DNA from: Luteolibacter pohnpeiensis
Lineage (GTDB): Bacteria > Verrucomicrobiota > Verrucomicrobiia > Verrucomicrobiales > Akkermansiaceae
Assembly: GCF_016595435.1 (NCBI RefSeq)
Contig: NZ_JAENIJ010000013.1
Location: 1-64,000, forward strand
Length of the DNA: 64,000 bases
Reading direction: 5' to 3'
The position numbers and the translations under genes are program-made. Each line of letters begins with the position of its first letter. Positions within the stretch are counted from its first letter, which is position 1. Below the pieces are notes generated by a model, which was given only the letters and a program-made list of their open reading frames with translations, had not been told where the DNA came from and did no database searches. Below, piece after piece: positions 42,664-52,038 of this stretch.

Positions 42664-44808
42664 ATGGGATTGAAACATTTTTCAGCGATTTTCCGGCCTT
42701 TTTGCATCCACTCCCGAGTTTCCTTGCTCACGCTGGCACTTGTTGGCATCGGCCACGCAGATCCCGGCGATTTGGATGAGGATTTCAATCCAGCGACAAA
42801 TGGCCTGGTGCGTGCGGTCTCAATCCTTCCCGATCAAAGCATTGTCATCGGTGGCGACTTCACGGTGGTCGGAAATACCACGGTCCGCAGCCGGATGGCG
42901 AAATATTCCGCGGCTGGGGTATTGAGCTCCAGCTACACCCCGGTTGCCAATGGTGGTGTCTGGGCGCTCACCCCGCTCAGCGATGGCACCTTGTATGTTG
43001 GTGGACAATTCACCACGCTTGCTGGGGCGACAAGGATCCGCATTGGCCGACTTGCCAGCAGCGGCAGCATCGACACCAGCTTTGACGCAGGGAACAACGT
43101 GGCAACAGCCTCGGCGATCGGAGCGATTGAGCCACAGTTGTTTAGTGGAAATATCGTGGTGGGTGGGCCTGCCGGGGTTGAAAAATTGCAGCAAAACGGC
43201 GGCTCGGTTTCCACCGGTGTCTTTACTCCGGTCTTGTGCTCGGAAGCGAATCTCGGTGTCACCAACATCTCTGTCTTATCGGATGGAAGATACCTCCTTG
43301 GCGGATTATTTACCGCGAGCGGTAGCTCCACGGATGGGGTTGATAGCAACTTTTCGGATCGGATCCTGGAAAACGGCAAAGCGGATTCCGTTTACGCCAC
43401 CAACATTTACGGCGGTGTCACCGCGCAAACGCTCCAAGCTGACGGGCGGATTCTGATCGGTGGCGATTTTGTCCAGGTGGATGGAAAGACGAAACCCTAT
43501 TTGGCGCGTTTGACTTACACTGGGAGCCTCGATTCCACATTCAATCCCGTGGTGGATGGGCCGGTGCGAGCCATTGCCGTTCAAGCAGACGGGAAAATCC
43601 TGATTGGTGGGGATTTTAATAAAGTGAACAATGTGGTTTGGCCGAAATTGGCGAGATTGTATGCGAATGGTGATCTCGATACGACCTTCGATGCCAATTT
43701 TGCTGTCAGCACGAACTCGGTTTACGGCATCAGCCTCCAAGCCGATGGGCAAGTCATCGTGACCGGCATGTTTACGGTCATCAACGGGGTCCAGCGGCAA
43801 TTCATTGCCCGACTTGAGAACGGTGATGCCACCGGCTGGTTTCGCGCCACCAGCCCGACCAGCATCCGCTGGATGCGTGGAGGAACCGCGCCGGAAGCCG
43901 AAACGGTAACCTTTGAATATAGCAAGTCGGGTGGCTGGACTTCTTTGGGCTATGCGACTCGTATCACTGGCGGATGGGAAATCAGCGGGGTGACCCTGCC
44001 CGCGGAATGTCAATTGCGAGCTTTCGCCCGGACCAAGAGCGGAAATTATGATGGTTCCACCAGCCTCCACATGGTCACCCAGGCCTATCCAAGTCCGGTG
44101 GCGATGATCACGGATGCCAGCGGAACGGAGATCGCCGACGGGCAATCGAAAGATCTCGGATTCGTTGGATCGGACGCCGTCGGTTCGTTTGATCTGATTT
44201 TGAAAAACCCGGGAACGGGCCCGCTCGGAGGCATTTCAGCGTATTTTGTAGGAGAAAACGCGAGCCGGTTTTCTCTGATCTCCGGTTTGGATTCCACGAC
44301 CCTTGAAGCCGGCGCCAGCACTCCTTTTGAGATTGGAGTTTCAGCCGCCAATGGCGAAGAGGTGACAGCGGATCTGGTGCTGGTCAGCAATGATCCAACG
44401 ACCCCGACCTACACCATCACGCTAACCGTGGAGGGAACCGATCCGAAAACCGGGTGGCTCTGGAAGTATTTCCAAGTCACAGAGGCAGAGGGTAGTGCGG
44501 CGGATGAAGCGGATCCGGATAGTGACGGGCAATCCAATGCGTTCGAGTATGCCGCTGGATTGGATCCGACCGACCCTGGCTCGCGTTTTCAGGTGACCGC
44601 AGAAGTTTCCGAAGGCATGCCGCTAATTCGATTCAGCCCATATCTGTCGGGACGGATCTATTCGGTGGAGACCAACACAACCCTGGAATCAACGGGCTGG
44701 AGCGCGGCAACTGGTCTGGTAACGACTACTGATGGCGCGGGAGTCTTCACCGGAGATGAACCGGTGAGTGGTAAAAGATTTTATCGCGTGGTGATCACAC
44801 GCCCCTGA
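42664..44808 (+). CDS. Exported delta-60 repeat (beta-propeller) protein
   Basis: A 714-residue protein with a signal peptide (ending ALVGIGHA). About eight delta-60 (DUF5122) repeats span residues 30-385: ILIGGDFVQVDGKTKPYLARL and ILIGGDFNKVNNVVWPKLARL show the I-x-I-G-G-D-F and L-x-R-L pattern of these propeller blades. Then come Ig-like domains (ADLVLVSNDPTTPTYTITLTVEG is of the choice-of-anchor type), a thrombospondin-like DPDSDGQSNAFEYAAGLDPTDP, and a small beta-sandwich. Surface or extracellular role likely; target unknown. Confidence 0.75.
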   Translation: MGLKHFSAIFRPFCIHSRVSLLTLALVGIGHADPGDLDEDFNPATNGLVRAVSILPDQSIVIGGDFTVVGNTTVRSRMAKYSAAGVLSSSYTPVANGGVWALTPLSDGTLYVGGQFTTLAGATRIRIGRLASSGSIDTSFDAGNNVATASAIGAIEPQLFSGNIVVGGPAGVEKLQQNGGSVSTGVFTPVLCSEANLGVTNISVLSDGRYLLGGLFTASGSSTDGVDSNFSDRILENGKADSVYATNIYGGVTAQTLQADGRILIGGDFVQVDGKTKPYLARLTYTGSLDSTFNPVVDGPVRAIAVQADGKILIGGDFNKVNNVVWPKLARLYANGDLDTTFDANFAVSTNSVYGISLQADGQVIVTGMFTVINGVQRQFIARLENGDATGWFRATSPTSIRWMRGGTAPEAETVTFEYSKSGGWTSLGYATRITGGWEISGVTLPAECQLRAFARTKSGNYDGSTSLHMVTQAYPSPVAMITDASGTEIADGQSKDLGFVGSDAVGSFDLILKNPGTGPLGGISAYFVGENASRFSLISGLDSTTLEAGASTPFEIGVSAANGEEVTADLVLVSNDPTTPTYTITLTVEGTDPKTGWLWKYFQVTEAEGSAADEADPDSDGQSNAFEYAAGLDPTDPGSRFQVTAEVSEGMPLIRFSPYLSGRIYSVETNTTLESTGWSAATGLVTTTDGAGVFTGDEPVSGKRFYRVVITRP

Positions 44809-44815
44809 GGCTTGC

Positions 44816-44847
44816 CATAAAAATGCCGCCGGGTGATGCCCGGCGGC
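44816..44847 (-). terminator. Terminator of the peroxiredoxin gene
   Basis: GCCGCCGGG pairs with CCCGGCGGC around a short loop (44825-44847), and read on the minus strand is followed by a T-run (44823-44818). Confidence 0.8.
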
Positions 44848-44878
44848 GAAAGCGGATAGGATTTGAAAAACGGGCGCT

Positions 44879-45370
44879 TCAGAGTGATGCCAGCGCTTTT
44901 TTCACAGCTTCAAAATCTGGCAGATCGCCAGGTGACTCGAGAACTTCGGCGTATTGGACGGTGCCTTCTTTATCGATCACAAACGCTGAACGTTTGGAAA
45001 CGCCACCCATGATCAGATTTTTGGCAGGCAGGAATTGCTCGTAAGCGATGCCGTATGCCTCGGCAACTTCGTGCTCGTAATCGCTGAGCAGGGGAATCGT
45101 GATGTTTTCTTTTTGAGCCCAGATCTCCTGTGCGAACGGGCTGTCGCCAGAGATGCCGAATACCTTGGCGTCGAGTTTTTCGTAATCGCTGATGCCGTTT
45201 GAAAGGTCGCACATCTCAGTGGTGCAGACGCTGGTGAAGGCCATCGGGAAGAAAACGAGGACGATGTTGGCCTTTCCGAAATGATCGGACAGTTTGACAA
45301 CTTCCGGCCCGGAGGCTGTTTTTGAAACGAGTGTGAAATCCGGTGCTTTTTGTCCGACAGTGATAGGCAT
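44879..45370 (-). CDS. Thiol peroxidase (AhpC/TSA-family peroxiredoxin)
   Basis: A 163-residue peroxiredoxin. The peroxidatic Cys49 is in FFPMAFTSVCTTEMC and Cys54 is a possible resolving residue, as in AhpE/Bcp-like enzymes. The SPFAQEIWAQKENITIPLLSD and GGVSKRSAFVIDKEGTV blocks are typical. Cytoplasmic enzyme that reduces hydroperoxides with thiol reductants. Single gene, divergent from avtA. Confidence 0.9.
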   Translation of the reverse strand: MPITVGQKAPDFTLVSKTASGPEVVKLSDHFGKANIVLVFFPMAFTSVCTTEMCDLSNGISDYEKLDAKVFGISGDSPFAQEIWAQKENITIPLLSDYEHEVAEAYGIAYEQFLPAKNLIMGGVSKRSAFVIDKEGTVQYAEVLESPGDLPDFEAVKKALASL

Positions 45371-45444
45371 GGTGGTTTCGGGGTTGTTATGGGTTCGATG
45401 CTGAGTATAGATGCCCGTCCCGACCGGTCAACCGGCGTCACGAA

Positions 45445-46728
45445 ATGGCTTACGAATTCTCTAAATTTGGGCGGCAGCTCGGCTGCGGCAGTGGTATCGA
45501 AGAACTGATGGATGATTTGGGGCACGCCCTAGCGAGTGGGGGAGCCAACGTGAAAATGCTAGGTGGCGGGCAGCCTGCGCGAATTCCCGAGATGAATGCG
45601 GTGTGGCGCCGTCGGCTTGAAGAACTGATGGAAGAATCCGGCGGTCTTGAGCGTACGCTGACCTCATACGATCCGCCACGCGGGAATCCGCGATTTCTGG
45701 AAGCGATCGCCGGCATTTTCCGGGATCAATTCGGCTGGAATATCACGGCCGATAATGTGGCGGTAACGGCTGGTGGCCAAACGGCTTTCTATTTCTTGTT
45801 CAATCTGTTGGCAGGTCAAATGCCGGATGGATCGAGCAAAAAAATCCTGCTGCCGCTGGTCCCGGAATACATCGGGTATGCAAACCAAGGCATGTCCGGA
45901 GATTTGTTCCGTGCCTGCACGCCGACGATCGAGAAAACCGGTCCCCACGAGTTCAAATATCGGGTGGATTTCGACAACTTGAAGGTCGATTCCGATGTCG
46001 CGGCGATCTGCGCATCCCGCCCGACCAATCCGACCGGCAATGTGATGACGGATCAGGAAGTGGCACGACTTTCTGAGCTGGCGAAGGCCAACAATATCCC
46101 GCTGATCATCGACAATGCCTACGGTGCTCCCTTCCCAAGTATCATCTTCACCGATGCAACTCCATTTTGGGATGAGCATGTGATCCTGACTTTCAGTCTA
46201 TCCAAAATCGGTCTTCCGGGTTCCCGCACAGGCATCGTGATTGGGCCACCCGAGGTGATCCGCGCGTTGGGTTCAATGAGTGCGATTGCCGGGCTTTCCA
46301 ATCCGAGTACCGGACAGCAAATCGTGCTGCCACTCATCGAATCCGGTGAAATCCTCAAGCTTTCGCAAGAAGTGGTCCGGCCGTTTTACGAAGAGAAGTG
46401 CAAGCTTGCACGCCGTGCGGCGGAAGAGGCATTCGGCGACGAGGTTGAATGGTTCATGCATCGCAGCGAGGGAGCATTATTCCTCTGGTTGTGGTTCCCG
46501 GATCTTCCGATCACTTCGCGCGAGCTGTATGAACGCCTGAAAAAACGCGAGGTTCTGGTGATTCCAGGCGCACCGTTTTTCTTTGGCCACAGCGATGACA
46601 GTTGGCGCCACCGCGACGAATGCATCCGCGTTTCCTATGCGATGGATGAGGAAATCGTCCGCGACGGACTCCGCATCATCGCGGAAGAAGTCAAAAAGGC
46701 CTGGAAGGCAGTCGAAGTTTCCGTCTGA
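45445..46728 (+). CDS. avtA: Valine-pyruvate aminotransferase
   Basis: A 427-residue class-I aminotransferase that follows E. coli AvtA almost block for block: MLGGGQPARIPEMN, YDPPRGNPRFLEAIAG, FYFLFNLLAG, EYIGYANQGMSGDLF and ASRPTNPTGNVMTD. The PLP lysine is in TFSLSKIGLPGSR. A SEGALFLWLWFPDLPIT block follows. It makes alanine from pyruvate and valine and helps in branched-chain amino-acid synthesis. Converges with ruvX. Confidence 0.95.
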   Translation: MAYEFSKFGRQLGCGSGIEELMDDLGHALASGGANVKMLGGGQPARIPEMNAVWRRRLEELMEESGGLERTLTSYDPPRGNPRFLEAIAGIFRDQFGWNITADNVAVTAGGQTAFYFLFNLLAGQMPDGSSKKILLPLVPEYIGYANQGMSGDLFRACTPTIEKTGPHEFKYRVDFDNLKVDSDVAAICASRPTNPTGNVMTDQEVARLSELAKANNIPLIIDNAYGAPFPSIIFTDATPFWDEHVILTFSLSKIGLPGSRTGIVIGPPEVIRALGSMSAIAGLSNPSTGQQIVLPLIESGEILKLSQEVVRPFYEEKCKLARRAAEEAFGDEVEWFMHRSEGALFLWLWFPDLPITSRELYERLKKREVLVIPGAPFFFGHSDDSWRHRDECIRVSYAMDEEIVRDGLRIIAEEVKKAWKAVEVSV

Positions 46729-46757
46729 TCATCAATCGGGTGGGGAGGCTGAATCGA

Positions 46758-47192
46758 TCAGCCTTCCATCCATAAATTGAGAATCTCGACCGCTGCTGCT
46801 TGGTCGATGATCGCCTTTTGATGGCGTGCCTTGCGGCCGGCCTGGCGCAATTTTTCGGCAGCAGTCGAAGTGGTCAGGGTTTCGTCGACAAACACCAGTG
46901 GCAAAGTCGGAAGCCGGAGCTGGAGTTCCCGAGCAAACTCCCGGACCTTGGTGGCGGAGTCACCTTCACTGCCGTCCATGCGCAGGGGCAGGCCCACGAC
47001 CAGGGTTTTGATCCGGCGCAGCTCGGCGATCCGCTGGATGCGCTCCAGTGGATCGGTCTTGGCCCGGTCGATGGTCTCGACCGGATGGGCTAAAATCCCG
47101 AAGTCATCGGTCGCGGCAACGCCGATCCGCGCCTCGCCATGATCGATGCCGAGGGCGGGATGGGGGCCGGAAGATGAATCGTGGTCGATCAA
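46758..47192 (-). CDS. ruvX: Putative pre-16S rRNA nuclease / RuvX (YqgF)
   Basis: A 144-residue YqgF-fold nuclease: GIDHGEARIGVAATDDFG (acidic motif), VVGLPLRMDGSEGDSATKV, VFVDETLTTSTAAEKLRQAG and KAIIDQAAAVEIL. In E. coli YqgF matures the 16S rRNA 5' end, and RuvX-type Holliday-junction resolvase activity is also described for the fold. The gene overlaps the end of manC by 4 bases (ATGA), so translation is coupled. Confidence 0.9.
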   Translation of the reverse strand: MIDHDSSSGPHPALGIDHGEARIGVAATDDFGILAHPVETIDRAKTDPLERIQRIAELRRIKTLVVGLPLRMDGSEGDSATKVREFARELQLRLPTLPLVFVDETLTTSTAAEKLRQAGRKARHQKAIIDQAAAVEILNLWMEG

Positions 47193-48271
47193 AGGAGTTC
47201 TTCCGGCAGTATGTCGGACAGTTTTTTGATCGCATCTGCTTGGTGACGATTTGCGATCAGCAAAGCGTCATCGGTTTGGACGATAATCAGGTCGTCGACA
47301 CCGAGTAGGGCAACACGGGTGCCTTTGCGGGCGTTGAAGACGATGTTGTTTTCCGAATCCAGCTCGGAAACCGGTTCGTTCACGCGGTTCTCGCTGCCGG
47401 ATTTTTCGAGGTATTTGGCAACGGAAATCCAGGAACCGACGTCGTCCCAATCGAAGGTCGCTTCGATGTTGAGTACGCGATCAGCGCACTCCATCAGCGC
47501 GTAGTCGATGGAAATGGGTGTCAATTTCGGAAATTGAGCTGACACAGTCGCATTCAAGTCGCTCGCGCGGCGGAGTTCGGAAATGAACCCGGACAATTCA
47601 GGCGCATGCTTGGTGAGCTGCTTGATCACGGTCGGCAACGACCAGACGAACATGCCGGCATTCCAGGAGAAACCACCCGCGGCGAGGAATTGCTCGGCCA
47701 GTTCCGGATTGGGTTTTTCGCGGAAACGCTTCACCTCAAACGGTGGGTGTTCGAGATCCAGGCCCGGAATTGAGGCGCGGTCACCGCGTTCGATGTAACC
47801 GTAGGATGGGCATGCCCAAGTTGGGCGAAGCCCGATGGTGACGAGACCGTCGGATGATTCAGCGACGGACAACGCGTCACTCATGACGGATTGATAAGCG
47901 GCGACGTCCTGGATCAGTTGGTCTGCAGGCAGAACCATCATGACCGCATCCGGATTGCGGGCAGCGACGAGGCCGATGCCGAGTGCTACCGCCGGTGCCG
48001 TGTCGCGCTTGGCGGGTTCAGCAAAAATATTTTCAGCGGGAAGCATCGGTGCGACTTCACGCACAGCGGCTTCTTGCAGGGAATTGGTAAGAATGAGAAT
48101 GTTTTCGAGCGGAACCAGACCTTTCAGGCGGTCGATGGTTTGGTTCAACAAGGTGCCGTCGCCAAAAAGATTGAGCAATTGTTTCGGTTTGGAATTGCGG
48201 CTAAGAGGCCAGAAGCGGGTGCCGGAGCCGCCGGCGAGAATGAGTGCGTAGGTATTTTCCGGAAGAGGCAT
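47189..48271 (-). CDS. manC: Mannose-1-phosphate guanylyltransferase
   Basis: A 360-residue nucleotidyltransferase that makes GDP-mannose. ALILAGGSGTRFWPLSR is the GTP-binding signature and FSWNAGMFVW the substrate block. FEVKRFREKPNPE stands where FVEKP is usual. The YALMECADRV and FDWDDVGSW blocks also fit. It lacks the phosphomannose-isomerase domain that some ManC proteins carry at the C-terminus, so it is the single-function form. Probably feeds exopolysaccharide or glycan synthesis. Operon with ruvX. Confidence 0.9.
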   Translation of the reverse strand: MPLPENTYALILAGGSGTRFWPLSRNSKPKQLLNLFGDGTLLNQTIDRLKGLVPLENILILTNSLQEAAVREVAPMLPAENIFAEPAKRDTAPAVALGIGLVAARNPDAVMMVLPADQLIQDVAAYQSVMSDALSVAESSDGLVTIGLRPTWACPSYGYIERGDRASIPGLDLEHPPFEVKRFREKPNPELAEQFLAAGGFSWNAGMFVWSLPTVIKQLTKHAPELSGFISELRRASDLNATVSAQFPKLTPISIDYALMECADRVLNIEATFDWDDVGSWISVAKYLEKSGSENRVNEPVSELDSENNIVFNARKGTRVALLGVDDLIIVQTDDALLIANRHQADAIKKLSDILPEELL

Positions 48272-48379
48272 TTCGACTCGAACGATACTGAAAAGGCTCA
48301 GTTCGAAAAGAGAGAATGCGGCTGCTCATTTTCTTTTTCCGGAGTTGTCGCCGGATTCCGGAGCGTTTAAGGTTTTGTC

Positions 48380-48703
48380 ATGGCAGATGATTACTCGGAT
48401 ACCACTCCGGAATGGATTGAGACCAGTGCCCTGGCGGCTCCCGCGTTGATTGGTGCGGCTGCCGGGTTGTTGTTAGGTGATTTGATGAACCGCGGTGCGC
48501 GCCGCGGAATCGGCATCGGTTTGGGAGCGGTGGGTGTGGCGGCAGTGATGCCATTTCTGGTGGGCGGCGTGGCCGGATTGGTCACCGGGCCTCGCAGCAA
48601 ATTCGGCGTCCGCCGGAAAATCCAACGCATCCGCGATGCCGGCATCGGCACTCCGCGGTCAGACGATGTCGACCAAGAACTTCGCGAGCAAGGCTTGGTC
48701 TGA
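48380..48703 (+). CDS. Small membrane protein, unknown function
   Basis: A 107-residue protein with an acidic N-terminus containing DTTPEWIE, two hydrophobic segments (about residues 18-32 and 44-65, Gly-rich, separated by an Arg-rich turn RGARRG), and a basic-then-acidic tail. No family recognised. The DxTPEW motif at the start reappears in the protein encoded at 49794-50207, which is only one gene away. Confidence 0.6.
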   Translation: MADDYSDTTPEWIETSALAAPALIGAAAGLLLGDLMNRGARRGIGIGLGAVGVAAVMPFLVGGVAGLVTGPRSKFGVRRKIQRIRDAGIGTPRSDDVDQELREQGLV

Positions 48704-48726
48704 TTCTTGATTCGTTCTACGTGAAC

Positions 48727-48750
48727 CGCCTGAGCCGAAAGGCTCAGGCG
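48727..48750. terminator. 10-bp GAAA-tetraloop hairpin between convergent genes
   Basis: CGCCTGAGCC and GGCTCAGGCG close a GAAA tetraloop without a T-run, between the stop codons of two convergent genes. A shared terminator is likely. Confidence 0.5.
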
Positions 48751-48756
48751 CGATAT

Positions 48757-49713
48757 TCATGATCCGAGCGGGAACACGATCCGTGAGCTGACCGCGTAGT
48801 GATCCGAGGCAAACGGAGGTTCTTCAAACTGGATTCCTGACTTCAATACCTTGGCGTTCCGCGTTACCAAAATATGATCGAGTTTGAAGTCGCCGCGCCG
48901 AACCGATTCCCATTGGTGGAAGGTTCTTCGATTTGGATCATTCGGATGAAGGGCGTTGAAGGTGTCTAGCAAGCCATTCGGCCATTTTTGCTTTTTCCCA
49001 TCGATTGTCGCCCGTTCGCCACGAAGAAAGGCAACAGCGGGGTTGTTTTCGATGGCATTGAAATCGCCAACCAGAATGACGGGGTCTTGCGGGAACTTGC
49101 GCTGATCGATCCGGCTGGCAATCAGCATCGCTGCGTGTTCGCGAGAATTTTGGTTCCGATGATCCCAGTGGGAGTCGAAAAAGTAAAAACCGCGTCCGGT
49201 TGCGCGATCCGTGAGGTGAACCCATGTGGCGGTGCGGGGAAGCGTGTTTCCCCAGGTCATGGAGCCTGGGATTTCGGGAGTGGACGAAAGCCAGAACGTT
49301 CCGCAGTCGGATTGATCCAATTCGAATCGCGATCTTAGAAAGAAAATGCCGGAGTATTCGCCGCCTCTTTTTCCATCTTCCCGCCCAACCCCAAAGAACT
49401 CATAGTCCGGGAGAGAGGCCCAGAGGTCCGCAGCAGGTCCATGGAGTGCTTCCTGAACGCCAAAAACGTCCGGGGCGATATCATGGATGATGTGAACGAC
49501 CTTGGCGATGCGGTGCGGCCAGTTATTACGGGGATCATCCTCCTGGTGGGCGTATCGAATATTGAAGCTGGCGACCTGGAGCTCCAGCAATCCGTCTTCA
49601 CGCACCGCAACGGTCTTGGGTGGCCCGAGATCCTGGGTTTTCCGGCAGGAAAGGGTCAGGGCCAGGAAGGCTGCCAATAGCAATTTAGATCCGGTTCCGT
49701 TCTTCAGGAGCAT
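48757..49713 (-). CDS. Lipoprotein of the endonuclease/exonuclease/phosphatase family
   Basis: A 318-residue EEP-fold protein. A lipoprotein signal (MLLKNGTGSKLLLAAFLALTLSC, Cys23) starts at 49713; an in-frame start at 49773 would put 20 residues before it. Metal and catalytic motifs: LQVASFNIRY, DVFGVQEAL, FDSHWDHRN, ILVGDFNAIE and LDHILVTRN followed by ASDHYAV. The substrate is unknown. Members of this group include extracellular nucleases and phosphodiesterases. Confidence 0.8.
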   Translation of the reverse strand: MLLKNGTGSKLLLAAFLALTLSCRKTQDLGPPKTVAVREDGLLELQVASFNIRYAHQEDDPRNNWPHRIAKVVHIIHDIAPDVFGVQEALHGPAADLWASLPDYEFFGVGREDGKRGGEYSGIFFLRSRFELDQSDCGTFWLSSTPEIPGSMTWGNTLPRTATWVHLTDRATGRGFYFFDSHWDHRNQNSREHAAMLIASRIDQRKFPQDPVILVGDFNAIENNPAVAFLRGERATIDGKKQKWPNGLLDTFNALHPNDPNRRTFHQWESVRRGDFKLDHILVTRNAKVLKSGIQFEEPPFASDHYAVSSRIVFPLGS

Positions 49714-49793
49714 CGCGGCGCAGTCTTGGGCTGAAGGTTGATGCGGAAAAGTTCCAATTTGGCATTCCTCCATTTTGAGGTTACCCGTGTTAG

Positions 49794-50207
49794 ATGAACG
49801 AAAATATTCAAGATATCAAAAGTGAGGTGGATCACGATATGACTCCTGAATGGCTGGAGTTGGGAACCAGTGCCAAAACGATGGCTACTGCACTGGAAAT
49901 CAGGACAATCGGGACCGAATATGAGGCTGATGTCCGTGCCTTGTCCGGTAAAGTTGCGCAGTTGTGTGAACACGTTGAAAGCATCCACGGCGGTGTCATT
50001 TCATTGCTTAACCAATTGGATCACGCCGATATTTCAACGGATGCTACGGAGGAAATTCAGGCTGAAAATGTTCAAATCGAGCGTGAAATGCACGAATTCA
50101 AAGGCGACACGAAAGAGAACTTCCGGGATGTGGTTAAGGCGCTATTCATGTGGCGCGATGATCCTGTCGAGCGGGTGCAGCAGAAGAAAGCAGTTGGTGC
50201 GAAGTAA
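49794..50207 (+). CDS. Small helical protein, unknown function
   Basis: A 137-residue soluble protein that is nearly all helix, with a coiled-coil core (residues 35-95: TIGTEYEADVRALSGKVAQL and following). Its start contains DHDMTPEWLEL, the same DxTPEW[IL]E motif as the protein at 48380-48703. The C-terminal FMWRDDPVERVQQKK is amphipathic. No family recognised. Converges with rpmA. Confidence 0.55.
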   Translation: MNENIQDIKSEVDHDMTPEWLELGTSAKTMATALEIRTIGTEYEADVRALSGKVAQLCEHVESIHGGVISLLNQLDHADISTDATEEIQAENVQIEREMHEFKGDTKENFRDVVKALFMWRDDPVERVQQKKAVGAK

Positions 50208-50243
50208 CTCATTTCCAGTTTCCAACCTGCAAAGTCAGGAAGC

Positions 50244-50278
50244 AAAAAAGCCGCTCCCGGCGAAGGAAGCGGCTTTTT
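50244..50278. terminator. Bidirectional terminator after rpmA and the helical gene
   Basis: AAAAAAGCCGCT and AGCGGCTTTTT form a stem with A- and T-runs on both sides, so it can end transcription from either direction: rplU-rpmA on the minus strand and the 49794 gene on the plus strand. Confidence 0.85.
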
Positions 50279-50311
50279 GTATGAAAACGTATCGTTCGAC
50301 AGCGAGGGCAA

Positions 50312-50566
50312 TTAAGCCTCCACAGGAGCCAGCACGTTAACGCGGCGGCCTTCACGATCGAAGGTAACTTTGCCGTCAACGAGGGCGAAAAGGGTGTGAT
50401 CACGGCCCATACCGACGCCAAGGCCAGGATGAACTTTCGTGCCGCGTTGGCGGATGAGGATGTTGCCGGCGATTACGGCTTGGCCGCCGAATTTTTTGAC
50501 GCCGAGGCGTTTGCTGCGTGAATCGCGACCGTTTTTAACGGAACCTTGTCCTTTTTTGTGGGCCAT
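50312..50566 (-). CDS. rpmA: 50S ribosomal protein L27
   Basis: An 84-residue L27: [20 protein letters not shown], the mobile N-terminus that reaches the peptidyl-transferase centre, then [20 protein letters not shown] and [20 protein letters not shown]. The start is complete (no Firmicutes-type cleaved leader). Follows rplU with a gap of 24 bases, the standard order. No obg gene follows here, unlike in many bacteria. Confidence 0.97.
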   Translation of the reverse strand: MAHKKGQGSVKNGRDSRSKRLGVKKFGGQAVIAGNILIRQRGTKVHPGLGVGMGRDHTLFALVDGKVTFDREGRRVNVLAPVEA

Positions 50567-50590
50567 GGTGGTAGAAAAGTTGAGTTAGAT

Positions 50591-50905
50591 TCAGCCTGCG
50601 ATCGAAGTGATCTCAAGCTTGGTGAGGTGACGGCGGAAGCCTTTGGTTTTGTGGAATCCCTTGCGGCGCTTGAATTTGAAAGCGATGCCTTTAGGGCCGC
50701 GGTGTTGGCTGAGGACCTTGGCGGTAACCGAAGCGCCTGCAACGCTAGGAGTGCCAACTTTGACGCTGTCTCCTTCGCCAACGAGGATGACCTCGTCGAA
50801 GGTGATTTCGGAATCGACGGCGGCGTCGAGCTTCTCGACATCGAATTTGTCGCCTTCTTGGACGCGGTATTGTTTACCGCCGGTTTTGATCACTGCGTAG
50901 GCCAT
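50591..50905 (-). CDS. rplU: 50S ribosomal protein L21
   Basis: A 104-residue L21: MAYAVIKTGGKQYRVQEGDK, VGEGDSVKVGTPSVAGASV and FKRRKGFHKTKGFRRHLTKL are the signature stretches. Operon with rpmA. The promoter must lie in 50906-51150, a stretch of about 245 bases with no gene and nothing else I can identify. Confidence 0.97.
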   Translation of the reverse strand: MAYAVIKTGGKQYRVQEGDKFDVEKLDAAVDSEITFDEVILVGEGDSVKVGTPSVAGASVTAKVLSQHRGPKGIAFKFKRRKGFHKTKGFRRHLTKLEITSIAG

Positions 50906-51150
50906 GGCCGTTAGGGAAAAAATGAGAATTTATCCGCCGGTTCGGGCGGGCAGGGACAACAACACGGGTCCCCGGGATGGGCAAGGATTTTTTTTAGAAT
51001 CTGTGAAAGGATTGCGCGTTTCTCTGGAGATTGGCTGAAAAATTTTCGTTTAGGGTCACCCTTTGATCAAAAAATGCGCCCGGCTTTGGAGCACGAGCGC
51101 ATGGTTTGGTGAAAATACTGAAGCGGAAATCCGACCGGAAAACGGATCGT

Positions 51151-51846
51151 TTACCAGTTGGTGTTGGTTCCGCGGGTATCGATGTGGGTGAAAGTTGGGT
51201 AGCTGCCGATGCCGCCTTTGAACAAGCCACGATCGCGAAGGTTTCGAGCGGCTGCGGTCACTACGGACGCGCGGACTGGGAATTGCACATCCACCGCGAC
51301 GTTCGCTTGGTGCCAAGAGCCTTTCTTCGCACCGGGGCAGCGGGCGTTGTAGGCTGGGCAGCGATAGGCCGATACGACGTTTTTGACAGGCATGTCGAGT
51401 TCCACCGCCACGCGATCAATCACGCGGAGGGTGTAGCCCATGCGAGTCCACCATTGCTTGGGTGGGAGCGTATTCCAGACACCGTTGCGGGATTTTGCGT
51501 GTGCCTCGACCACTTGGTGGGCACTGAGGCGCTTAAGATTGAGAGAAGCGAGGTAGCGGTCGTAGTCGGTGATGAGCGATCCGTGGCGCTCGACCCATTC
51601 GTCCGGGAGGCTGTCGATGCAGATGTCAGTTTTGACGCCTGCTGCTTTGACCGCTTCGTTGGCCTTGCCCTTCACCACGATAATTTTCGGCGTGTCGCTT
51701 TTTTTATGAAAGAGAAACGCGCTGGCCGGGGTAGAGGATGCTAGTAGAGCAAGTCCGGCAAATCCCATTGAACCCATAATCCCTCGGCGGTTGACCAGTT
51801 GAAAGTTGTCTTCGATTGGGAGCGAGGGGACTGGCTGGTTCGACAT
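51151..51846 (-). CDS. Exported D-Ala-D-Ala carboxypeptidase-like protein (M15)
   Basis: A 231-residue M15-type peptidase. A Tat-like signal (NRRGIMGSMGFAGLALLAS) lies at residues 18-42. The domain has VSAYRCPAYNARCPGAKKGS, then WHQANVAVDVQF (His and Asp zinc ligands in the SxHxxxxAxD pattern) and THIDTRGTNTNW (second His). Acts on cell-wall peptides in the periplasm. ATG 51846 is chosen; 51894 adds 16 residues before the signal. Confidence 0.8.
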   Translation of the reverse strand: MSNQPVPSLPIEDNFQLVNRRGIMGSMGFAGLALLASSTPASAFLFHKKSDTPKIIVVKGKANEAVKAAGVKTDICIDSLPDEWVERHGSLITDYDRYLASLNLKRLSAHQVVEAHAKSRNGVWNTLPPKQWWTRMGYTLRVIDRVAVELDMPVKNVVSAYRCPAYNARCPGAKKGSWHQANVAVDVQFPVRASVVTAAARNLRDRGLFKGGIGSYPTFTHIDTRGTNTNW

Positions 51847-52038
51847 GGGGGTGAAAAATTGGGGTTTCAGTGCTTGGAGCGCGTTCCGTGCCAAGCATTT
51901 TGCATCGTGGCTCGGGCAACTTGCGAAAATTCCCGGCTACCCAAGCAGAGAGAGAGGCCCGGACAAGGTAAAATGACCTGAAAGTGCGCGGAATTCCGAA
52001 AGATCGCCGAATTTCTGGCGTATCGTGCGATTTGCAAA

